Assembly (NCBI GenBank): GCA_004123355.1
Contig: SCHM01000007.1
Coordinates: 806,001 to 870,000, forward strand
Source: Amphirosellinia nigrospora
Taxonomy: Eukaryota > Ascomycota > Sordariomycetes > Xylariales > Xylariaceae
Direction of reading: 5' to 3'
Length of the DNA: 64,000 bases
In this document: positions 10,231-19,311 of the stretch, piece after piece
Numbering within the stretch: the first letter of the stretch is position 1
Layout: the number at the start of each line of letters is the position of its first letter
Position numbers and translations under genes: made by a program
The notes under the pieces: model-generated
The model's input: only the letters and a program-made list of their open reading frames with translations
What the model was told of the DNA's origin: nothing
Databases searched by the model: none

Positions 10231-13200
10231 TTGATGGTATTGACAGTAGAACAGCAAAAGGAGGTGGTTGGTCGCGTATCAGAACTGGTAACCAAACAGC
10301 ACTTACTCTCCCAGATGTCTGGACAGCAGATAGACGTCCAGCAACAGCTTGAGCAAGCTCTTGCTCGTGTTGGGCAGTATAAGTCTCGGCTTGATGATCA
10401 AGTCGAGCGACATGACCTGATGGTCAACGACCTTGAAAGGCGTATTCAATACCTGGAGGAGCAACACAAGCACGGGCTAGAGCTAATGAAGAACGAGTTT
10501 CAGAGACTCCTAAGAAGTCTGAAGGATACAGTTGAGCAGAAGGCATCTTCGGTACCAGGCGCACGAGAATCAAGCAGATCTCTGAAAGAACCAGCCCATG
10601 AAGAAGAGTGTGTCCCAGCAGACGATCCCGAGGAGGAAAAACACTCGAATAGGGGCGAATCCCCTGCGATCAAGAAACGGTCTGAATCAGAAGATCCCAT
10701 CGGGAAAAAGGGATCGAAGAGCAAGAAAACAGTGTTCTTTGCAGGAGATTCCGACCCCGAATCATCAGATGACTCTTCGTCAGATTCCGATGGATCTGAC
10801 GATTCTGATGCCACACGACGCCACAGACGCTCAAGACGAAAGACCTCATCAGACAACTCGCAGTCAGAAGTAGAGCTTAGAAAGACCAAGCCTAAATGGC
10901 GAAAGTTCAAACTTAAGCTAGACGAGGAGAATTACTTGAAGGGCGCGCTCAATTGGTTGACATATCAGCGCAGTCTACATTTAGCTATGAAGATAATTGG
11001 GCATGATCCTGAAGATCCTGTCAGCTTCGTATGGAGAACTTGTGTTGGCGCAGGCGATCACCAGCACAGCGAATCACCCCCCTAGACCTTGTTGAAGGCG
11101 TTGAAAAGGGGTCGCGCATGCTCGACATCTTTGGCAAAACCTATGGCATTACAGGCCAAATATACCAAAGAGACATGTGGACAAGATGGTGAATCACAAG
11201 TACGATGGGAAGAATCCTACCATTTTTACATCTAAATTCCTCAAGAATTCGAGGCAATATAAGGCGTTGGGCGGGAAGATGAGCATGAATCAGCAAGTAA
11301 CGATGTTTATGGCCGCGGTGAAGAAGGAAGCATGGCCATGGTACAATACAACCACCAAGGTTATGAAGCATAAGGAGTGCAATATACAGGATCTAGTTGA
11401 TGAATTCAACAGCGATTTCTGCTATCGTGTGGGAAAGAAGCCTGATACGAACGGCAACAAGGATAAAGGATCCAACAACAACGTCACCGGCAAGAATAAA
11501 GGACGCGTCAAGGGCAAAGGCAAGAATCAGAAGCTAGGTTCCAAGTCTCATAACTCAAAAGAGAAGAATTACGACAAGGGAAGAGGCCAAAATGCTTCAA
11601 GTGCGGCCAAGGGGGTCATATTGCGAAGAATTGCCCCAACAAGGGAAGCAACAACCGGAATCAGAATTCGAATAGGCCAGAAAACTATGATGTTCACGCA
11701 AAGCCCATGGAAGCTCAGGGGCCACCTTCTGGTTTCCAGGATAACTTTTGTCAGGGACTCGTAGTATGGGGTAGGTCATCTATACTTGTTGTTGCGCGAA
11801 GGTCTCTAAACCACCTTCGTAGGCGTAACTAGGCTATATACAGGTGATCCCTTGTGTTCCTAAAGTACTGTGGCTGTGGCACTGTGGCTGGGTAATGTGG
11901 CGTGACTTCATGACAACTTTGGTTATTCTGCCCATATGACCGGGAAGCTCTGCAGAGTCTGCAAGAACCTGTATGACAACGAAATTGCACTTATTCCATC
12001 CTTAGAAGACTGCGGATCAGTTGATGCCAGCGATACATCCCTCAGATCCATTCATCAAAACGAAAACCAGTCCCGTTCATCGAGACAACAGGTTCAAGGA
12101 CGATCCGAAGCCGATGTGACGAAGAAAAACCGCGGGGCGGTACCCTTTGCCGAGTACAATGCCAGTAAGGAAGAGAGGATGGGGGCCCCCCTGACTCTAC
12201 TTACACCAACAACCATGGTGATCCTCGATAACGTACCAGGTCTGGAAGTCACCGTGCAGGATGGTGGTGGTGGTGGTGGTGCCGTTGGGCACGCCATCTA
12301 TTGGGAAACTTCCACATTGCAGCGTATAGAAGCTACGTTCTGTTTGACACAGGGTCAAACGTAGAGATTTGCAATGAAGAAACCGACTTTGAAAGGGGTC
12401 AGTTGTCGATTTGATGAAGAAAACCAAGAAATACTCCGTTCGCACGGGCGGTGGGCCGGTTCAAGTCCAGAAAATTGGCACTGCCATCAGGAACTTCCAA
12501 ACTCCTGCGGGTAATAAGCGCGGCATAAGCGTTAGATAACGCTGTTTATCCCTTCGTTTCCAGTCAACGTATTCTCTGGAGAACGATTATACAAAGCTGG
12601 AGGTTATCTGGACAAATATACTCTACGAGACAGCCGCGGAACGGCTATCACAGAGATCAATGTTCAGAGGCGAGGCTTCTTCCTATGGATGTACGGCAAA
12701 AACGAACCTCAAACGGCATCACAAACTGCAGAGGAACAATAGGAAGACGCGCTGAGATTGGCAGGTGACGTTGAGGAGTTGAAGGATCTGTTGCTCAAAT
12801 CGATGTCAGGGCCAAGTTGAAATGACCCCCTGAAGTGCGAGATGAACTGATCATTTGGCACCACAGATTATGCCATCCCAGCACAGAAAGATTGATCTGG
12901 ACGATCAAATGCACCACAGGCATCGATATCGAGGCTAAGGAGGTTGAATACCTCCCTTGCTTCGTGTGTGATCGAGCCAAGGCCAAGAAACATATCTTTA
13001 AAGAAGCCATCAAGCGGGTAGACCATCTAGGAGAAATTACTTGGGGTAGATCTGGGCCAGATTAAGCCAGTTTCAATGGAAGGTCAGAAGTACTTTTCAC
13101 TCATGGCAGATGATGACCGCAGATATCGCACATTCAGAGCCCACAAGACCAGAGATGAGAATAGAGATGCCGTCAAAGTATCTCCAATGGGGATTCCCCA

Positions 13201-13665
13201 GGCTGGAGAGAGCTATCAGAGGCGATGCCGCATTTTGAGAATAGATGGCGGCAGGGAGTTTGGTATGGAGATCTGGAGAATTTTTGCAATGAAATGGGGA
13301 TGACAGTGTCACTTCATCATCTATGAATCAGGGTCAAAACGGCTTAATTGAGAGATAAATGGAATTAATTCAAAGTGAAACCAAAGCCTCAACTAAGTTG
13401 CCTACTTTGTTTTGGTCTTATGCTGTCTTAGTAACTGTACATGTCCTTAATAGGACACGTCAATCTACAGTGAAAGGAATCACTCCTGTTGAGAAGTTCT
13501 TCAATTGCTTGAATCAGGGCAAAGATAATCGTCCCAACCTCAATAATCTACGAATCATAGGCACACGCTGTACAGCATTCATTGATGAATCTGTGCGCGT
13601 ATCCGCTGAGAAGCTGGAGGCTCGAGGAGCCGATGTCATATTCCTAGATTACGAGGCACGTCGAA

Positions 13666-14419
13666 TGTGACAAGGGCTTGTGCTCAAGTGCTTGGAATTT
13701 GGAGTTCAATTCAGCTAATAATCTTTTGGGGGTTTCTAGGGGCTCTGGTTTCCTAATTCTAACTTCAATGTAACCTCGCCCAAGCCCTCAATTTATAGAC
13801 GAATTCCTGGGACCTTTGCCTCCTCGCAGGCCTCCGAAAGCCTGACTCCTCGAGAGGGGTTGAGGCTATTCTAACCAATACGATCACGCCAATATATCAT
13901 TGGGAAGCATTGCTTTCCTCGAAGGCGAGAGAAGTTAAGCGGTGACCCTAAAACTCTAAATGAATTCTGCAAGCTCCCGATTGGTCAAACTTTTCGTGGC
14001 ATCAACTATAACGTATTCGCACCCAAATTGACCGTGTGGTTTGCGTACTGCAATAGTGAACATGGCCACTAACGGGCACTATATCTATTTACTGGGGATG
14101 ACTACTTAAGTACTTATGTAGATGAAATTTATTACTTGGATCTCGGGGGTCCAGGGGGGGACCCCTGGAAATACCACGTAAGATACGTTGTCTTAAATCG
14201 AAGTGCCTTGGCACTTTGATTTACACCGTATTTAGAATGGAATAGCTTCATCGGCAAAGTTTTCCATTTTAGTGACAGGATGGCGCTACAGAGTATTTTG
14301 TCTCAGCCCACGATAATGCCTCGAGCGGTGCGGGCCTCCAGGACCTTCCAGGAGTCCCAGGAGTTTCCGGGAGTCTGTGTGGCTCCTGTGGCTAGGTCCT
14401 GCGAGTGGTCCGTGTGACA
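13666..14419 (+). mobile_element. Solo LTR of family L1 inserted in the Copia element (fossil)
   Basis: It starts TGTGACAAGGG and ends CCGTGTGACA. The 5 bases TCGAA occur directly before (13661-13665) and directly after (14420-14424), a clear target-site duplication. A second solo copy in the opposite orientation lies at 28193-28425. Here the LTR is about 750 bases long only because a family A element occupies 13903-14299; without it the LTR is about 350 bases. Confidence 0.9.
13903..14299 (+). repeat. Family A stem-loop repeat, copy A1
   Basis: It starts GGGAAGCATTGCTTTCC, itself a small hairpin, and ends GCGCTACAGAGTATTTT. The undisturbed LTR at 28193-28425 passes directly from CAATATATTAT to GTCTCAG, which fixes both borders of this insertion. 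Two stem-loops stand near the 3' end: 14194-14222 (AAATCGAAGTGCC arm) and 14233-14273. The family does not encode a protein that I can see. ATT or ATTT on both sides may be a short target duplication. Confidence 0.8.
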
Positions 14420-15396
14420 TCGAATTACGTGGTCTGGCTTATGGACGGCGGCCGAGTGCTGCGCGTCACCTTCCATGTGTCAGAGTTCGCACTGTTGGTA
14501 CTTCCAGTATTGACTTATTGTTATTGCACAAGCAGCGAAGAAGCCCTATCTACCTAATAGATCTAATTTCGGTACTATATAGTTGTGCTTATAGGTCCGT
14601 GCCCGATATTCACTATCTCCGAGGCTATTCCGTAGCATACCGTGACACCATGACAGCGTCGGAGATATGGACGATGGATGCCCTGACCCGCGAGATGTCG
14701 TGCGTTCGCTGCCTCCCAAAGTTCAGCGCCGCCTAGGGCGGCATCATTAGAAAATAAAGAATCGAACCCGGATACGCAACCGCGATCGCAACATCGTCAA
14801 CGACGATGTCGCGGATGGGGATGGCGAGTCGAAGAAACGCGGCCGTCCTAAGTAGAACCATCACTCCCTATTGCCAAACACGACAGGGGGCACCCTCGCA
14901 AGAACCCAGTTGAAAATGCACAACTTGTACGAGGCGGACGAGAGTCGCCCTGAGGTGGTTCACGCTCTCGGTGTGGCGTTGGGCTAGGGGCGGGGTTGGG
15001 TTGTCGGGTGGTTCTTCAAGTGATTCTGGGTATGGTGCCGAGGCAAGTGAATTCAAGACTCGGGGGATTGGTGCTGTTTCAGTGGCTTGTAAAAGGCTAG
15101 ACCAAATGTCAATTGGTCCCTCAGTTCGAGAGAGGGCCTTCATGCGGGTTATCTGGAATAATTGTGAAGAATTCACTGTGAAGGTATTCACCCCTGATGA
15201 GCCCACCTTGAAAGAAGCACTCGAAGGGGAAGATAGAGAAGAGTGGCTCAAAGCCGTGTTTAAAAAAGCACGCAGCTTACTGAGCGTGATTCTCTGAGGT
15301 TTGCGGAACGAGAGGAATCGATTCATGGCTGTACTAGGTCAAGGAGTCATCACAGTACTGTACAAGGGCACAGGTCATCCCACCTACTCTATCCTA

Positions 15397-15571
15397 TCTC
15401 TTTAAATGGCGTTTCGGCACCAGTACAACGGCGGGACTAAGCAAATAACCAGATGAACCAATCGGACTTTTATTCAAGTACACGACCTATTCCAGTTCGT
15501 TCATCTGGTTATCTGCTTAGTCCCGCCGTTCCACTTTCTATGTACTGGTGCCGAAACGCCATTTAAAGAGA
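15397..15571 (+). mobile_element. Hairpin MITE M1, copy 1
   Basis: The terminal inverted repeats begin TCTCTTTAAATGGCG and are perfect over at least 30 bases. The arms continue to about 70 bases around a roughly 42-bp loop, so the whole element folds on itself. TA stands on both sides (15395-15396, 15572-15573), the target duplication of Tc1/mariner-like elements. It carries no coding capacity. The uninterrupted L3 copy near 56221 shows the empty site. The left arm lacks about 18 bases that are present in copy 2. Confidence 0.9.
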
Positions 15572-15581
15572 TAGTTAAGTA

Positions 15582-16500
15582 CCGTACCACGACTTGGTGG
15601 GGCCAAAACTGTAAATAGACCGTCAATTGATAGTTGAAAATCCTTCAACGCGTTGACCAAAATAGATTGAGCGTTGTGCGAAAATAACAGTTTATTGATT
15701 TTAAACATTAATACGCGAGTAAACGTTAAAGAATCTAAACGTTTGAAATCGCTAACGTTGAACTAATTTTAAACGTTGAACTAATTTTCAACGTTGAAAA
15801 TTTTAAGCGTTGAAAATTTTAAGCGTTGATCAAGCGTTGAAAATGTTAAACGTTGAAGACCGCCATAGCCCACTGAAAAATTAAGGGCCGTAAGCACTAT
15901 ACGTATTTGCGGCTGTTCTATTGTAACGGTACTACGGTATTACGATAATTGAAAATTGCGGTGCAGTGTGGGATTCAAACTGTATTGAATTCTAGCTATC
16001 TATTGAATTGACTATTCTACTAAATGTGGAATCTGTTGCGTTATTTCAATTGAAATAGCCCGTACGAGGGCATCGTGACTCTCTGCGTGGGCTGTATTGG
16101 CTGCGTGGCTGCGTGGCTGCGTGGCTGCGTGGCTGCGTGGCTGCGTGGCTGCGGGCTGCGTGGGCTGGGCTACGTGGGCTGTAGGGGCTGTAGGGGCTGC
16201 AGGCTAGTGGTTGCAAACGTTGGCGTTGATAAGCGTTGATGTTGATAAGCGTTGATGTTGATAAGCGTTGATGTTGATAAGCGTTGATCAACCGTTGAAA
16301 GATTTCAAACGTTGAAAATTTTTAAGCGTCGAAAAATTTTCAAACGTTTAAAATTTTTAAACATTAAAACCTAATAAACTATTTAAATATATCAACGTTA
16401 ATAATTTTAAACGCTTAAATAAATAAATTATCGATTAACTATTAAAAATAGGTCAACTGTTGATCAACAGTTTACTAGACCCAGCATATCTTGGTACGGG
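15582..16500. mobile_element. AT-rich non-autonomous DNA element in L3
   Basis: The ends are CCGTACCA and TGGTACGG, an inverted pair, and GTA flanks both sides (15579-15581, 16501-16503). The L3 copy at 56.2 kb has a single GTA at this point. The interior is AT-rich and full of AACGTTGA and AAGCGTTGA motifs, with GTTGATCAAC palindromes. It also holds a GGCTGCGT array (about 16098-16160) and an 18-bp GTTGATAAGCGTTGAT repeat (about 16223-16288). No transposase ORF is present. The superfamily is unknown. Confidence 0.7.
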
Positions 16501-16540
16501 GTAGCTGAATAGAACGCTCATATACCTCCCATTTCACTAC

Positions 16541-17236
16541 TTCGTAAGAAGTATCTATCAACTGGCGCTGGAATCTGCACTCGTTGCTTGACCCACCGAA
16601 AGAGAATTGACTACGTACATACCTATCACAGTGCAAAAGAAATTGACAATAAGCGCAGGATGGAGGGTTAGTAAAGTGACTCGGAGATGTCCAAATCTCA
16701 CCTCAGGAGACGCGTTAACGCAAGCCTCTGTTTAGGCGACGCGATTCTGACCAATCCGTAGGCGCCTGCCATTTCTCACCTTGCAATTGGCTGATCGAGA
16801 CCTCAGCAAACGCCTAGATGGCGGTTGGGATCTGGGTATGCGTACGTCAGTTCATGTTGCACACGGAGTTCCATCCAATCTCGACGCGTCGTGATATCTT
16901 ACCTGAGATACTGTGGTTGGCTGAGACGAAACAATCCCTGCGGACGGGTTAGTCGACGCGGCCATCATCCAATACGGACGCGTTGTCATATCAACCTCAG
17001 GTACTGTGGCTGGCTGGTAGATGAAGAGGGAAAGTAAGCAATCGGCATATTCCGTTTGGCAAGCGATTAGACGGTACCCATGTGCACCTGCGACCGGCCC
17101 ATGCCCAAGGACTCCTAGCTTCCTAATCAAATCTTCGAGGCCGTCGCGCTATACTTTTGATTGAATAAGTAAGTACCTACTCATTGCAGCCCTTAGACAA
17201 GATTACCAATTATCTCCGTCATCCCCTCACGCGATC
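16541..17236. other. Non-coding stretch with an imperfect direct repeat
   Basis: Two related blocks containing GACGCGT, ATATC and TACTGTGG(T/C)TGGCTG start near 16882 and 16977, about 95 bases apart. No gene was recognised. Confidence 0.5.
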
Positions 17237-17319
17237 ATGCCGAACACAGGTGTTTCATCCAGATATGTATTCAAACGCGGTGAAGCGTACGTGAAATATT
17301 CAGTACTTCTAACCATAAT

Positions 17320-17655
17320 GCCGACATCAAGACCAGAGCCCTCGGATGTGATTTTGGGAGTACAGGCTCCAGACAGGCACTAGCCAACTTTGACGCTACT
17401 CGAAATTGTGTCGTCTTGATTCGCATGGTAGTCGACTTGGGAATTGACGACCCAGATCGAACAGATGACTTTTTTCAACTTCCGGGTATTGCAGCTCTTG
17501 ACAATGGCAATTTTGTTGTAGGAATGTGGTCTCTGACCATTGGTGACACCATTCCCCTTAAAACACTCCTTACCTATGCGTCTGGTATAAGTGACGAGGA
17601 GATTATTAAGCGCCTGCCTGGGAGGGGGGCGAGGGGAGGGGGCGAATTTGATTAA
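17320..17655 (+). CDS. Fragment of an unknown protein gene
   Basis: One frame stays open from about 17320 to a TGA or TAA region at 17655 and reads like real protein: NADIKTRALGCDFGSTGSR, then IRMVVDLGIDDPDRTDDFF and GNFVVGMWSLTIGDTIPL. It has no ATG of its own near the start. A possible start codon at 17237 (ATGCCG) is in another frame, so an intron or a frame change must lie between. The tail ends in a Gly-rich stretch. I do not recognise the family. It may be part of the same gene as 18020-18246. Confidence 0.4.
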   Translation, partial: ADIKTRALGCDFGSTGSRQALANFDATRNCVVLIRMVVDLGIDDPDRTDDFFQLPGIAALDNGNFVVGMWSLTIGDTIPLKTLLTYASGISDEEIIKRLPGRGARGGGEFD

Positions 17656-18019
17656 AGCGTTACAGACTGGCCAGGTAACTGATCACTCAATCGATGCCAC
17701 ACTTTCGGAACATTTTTCTATACTATACAGATCTGCGGTCAAAGGGGGGTATTCTCGCTGAGTCACGATAAAAGAGTCATATTGACGTACCCTAACTACC
17801 TATCTATGCGCCCGAAAATGCGCGCCGTGTCCACAAATACGTGACAGTACTGTTGTGTCCGTAGGTGCTGCGGTAGGGATGATGCGATTTCCTATCCCCG
17901 TTGATGTGTTAAGGGGGTCAGCCATCGGCCTTCAAGAAATTACGAGGCTAAAAAGCGGTCGGGGAACATGGGTGGGATCAGAAATAGCTGACATTCTCTA
18001 ATATGTAACGCGGAACGAC

Positions 18020-18246
18020 GACCACCCCAATTCCTTGACGTCGACGTGCCCGAGGATGCGAGGCGGTGGTTGGAATTCTCTCTGGTTTGCGACCCAAACT
18101 GGACGCCGGCACAGCGCCGGATCGCCATCGGCTCACAAAAAATGGTCCTAGGTGGCCCTATTTCAACGTACGATCTCGGCTTTACCATTCGACCTGCCGA
18201 TATCCCAACGCGGTTGCGTTCGTTTCGCTTTAGAAGATCTGTATGA
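18020..18246 (+). CDS. Possible exon of an unknown protein
   Basis: An open stretch reads FLDVDVPEDARRWLEF, WTPAQRRIAIGSQKMVLGG and ISTYDLGFTIRPADI, with protein-like composition and no repeats. It lies about 365 bases after the previous fragment on the same strand and could be its continuation. No family is recognised, and the start and splice sites are not resolved. Confidence 0.35.
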
Positions 18247-18344
18247 TGAAATCAAAACCGGTAGGATCGGCCTATTCGCGTCGTTTCGTGCTGTTTCATA
18301 GTCAGCATCACTAGCAGAAGACTGCCAGACCCGAAGAATGTGAA

Positions 18345-18677
18345 GTGGAACTTGGCATCACACACAGACCCGCAGAGCAAATTTTGCAGGTTAAATACGA
18401 CAATGTCGCAAAAGCTCCGGCTTATATTTGCGATTTTTGCAACGACATGACCGAGGACGACTGTGAGATGTCGCGAATGTCTGAACCTTACGCTTTGTCG
18501 AAGTTGCCACTCGTCAGTTCCCGATTACATCCACACGATTATACCAATGCTCTGAGTAGCGGGGAGACGGACGAATGCATCACTAGGTATACAGTAAGTT
18601 GTAGCGCGTGGGCCTGTCTATGTGCTCTCGCGAAACAAGCCTACAAGCACCCCTACCAAGGTAAAACACGCCTGTGA
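18345..18677 (+). CDS. ORF of unknown function
   Basis: A 110-codon ORF contains YICDFCNDMTEDDCE, a CxxC pair in an acidic setting, and a later CSAWACLC stretch. It ends just before an LTR fragment. It may be a third part of the unknown locus starting at 17.3 kb. Nothing else supports it. Confidence 0.3.
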   Translation: MELGITHRPAEQILQVKYDNVAKAPAYICDFCNDMTEDDCEMSRMSEPYALSKLPLVSSRLHPHDYTNALSSGETDECITRYTVSCSAWACLCALAKQAYKHPYQGKTRL

Positions 18678-18710
18678 TAGTCTAAATGATTTCCGGTGCT
18701 TATATGAGCT

Positions 18711-18786
18711 GGGCCCCTTTGGCACCATAGTTGCTTATTACTCAATTTGGACCAATTCCAGGCCCTCTATCTGAGCCCTTGTGACA
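18711..18786 (-). mobile_element. L2 LTR fragment (fossil)
   Basis: It matches the 5' end of L2 (TGTCACAAGGGCTC on the minus strand, through the GGCACCATAGTT block). Only about 75 bases remain. Confidence 0.75.
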
Positions 18787-18992
18787 TATACGAAGGTAGT
18801 TTTAGAGACCTTCCATATATCACAGGGCCCTTGATACAGCACATCCCACTTGGTCTAGGTTTTGCTTGCTATATATCGACTGTTGTAGCATATTGTGTTG
18901 TTCTGGAACTCAATTTATTCTCTTCACTCACAAGCTGCGCAGCAACATTGAAGGCTTTTAGATAGTCGTCGTATGTTTTTGTCCCGGTGATG

Positions 18993-19311
18993 TGATGAAA
19001 ACAAAAGTTCAGCTCTACCATTCAATTCGGTAAAGCAGTATTTCAACACTCCCCCTCCAGCTGTACGAACGCATTTTCGTGCGTGCAGGTGGACGTCACT
19101 GCGTCTCATCTACTGCCGCTACTGGGGATCGAACCCGTGGCTCTTTGGCCTGTACAATCTGAGTGGATAAGGTGGAGGTGATAATCCGCTGCTTTGTGCC
19201 AAGAGGCTCTAACTAAGTCGACGCTCAACCCACTGAGCTAACCGGGCTCATAACCTGATGAAAACAAAAGTTCAGCTCTACCATTCAATTCGGTAAAGCA
19301 GTATTTCAACA
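18993..19311. repeat. Two identical 56-bp direct repeats around a 207-bp segment
   Basis: The block TGATGAAAACAAAAG ... TATTTCAACA occurs at 18993-19048 and 19256-19311 with no difference that I can see. The 207 bases between contain the tRNA-like sequence. The copies' identity in a region of old, worn repeats points to a recent event. Confidence 0.9.
19117..19248 (-). ncRNA. tRNA-like sequence or tRNA pseudogene
   Basis: On the minus strand an A-box-like TAGCTCAGTGGGTTGAGC (19223-19240) is followed about 90 bases later by a B-box GGTTCGATCCC (19127-19137). The outer arms GCCCGGT and TAGCGGC pair poorly, the T stem has mismatches, and I find no proper anticodon stem. It is therefore more likely a tRNA-derived relic or SINE head than a working tRNA, although an intron-containing tRNA is not excluded. 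Confidence 0.45.

Larger units (their letters stand above)
10231..15320 (+). mobile_element. Ty1/Copia retrotransposon, broken fossil
   Basis: The parts follow Copia order. A gag-like region has a coiled coil and an acidic Ser/Asp tract (10231-11085), then a Lys-rich segment and a CCHC knuckle near 11600. A protease-type DTGS motif lies near 12340. The integrase zinc-binding region with paired His and CFVC is at 12835-13060 and integrase core pieces are at 13076-13665. The beginning of the reverse transcriptase, with the typical EALEGEDREEWLKA stretch, is at 14971-15297. The rest of reverse transcriptase and RNase H is missing here. A solo LTR has inserted at 13666. The element is broken, with many breaks, and looks old. 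Confidence 0.85.
15331..16540 (+). mobile_element. LTR-like repeat L3, interrupted twice (fossil)
   Basis: The pieces 15331-15394, a few bases at 15572-15581, and 16501-16540 match the continuous copy at 56129-56270 (GTACTAGGTCAAGG ... CCATTTCACTAC). The two gaps are filled by a hairpin MITE and an AT-rich element. Its place just after the reverse-transcriptase remnant and its TATA-like box in the other copy suggest an LTR. The exact ends are not fixed. Confidence 0.65.

Noticed and set aside
10500-10910. Minus-strand Ser/Asp-rich ORF
   Set aside because: It is the antisense of the acidic gag-like tract of the Copia fossil.
13903-14299. Helitron end (hairpin near the 3' end) as explanation of family A
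   Set aside because: There are two stem-loops, the last ending about 30 bases before the element end, no CTRR terminus, and a TIR-like pair, so the fit is poor.
14755-14785. Possible tRNA B box (GGGTTCGATTC, minus strand)
   Set aside because: No A box at suitable distance and no matching acceptor arm.
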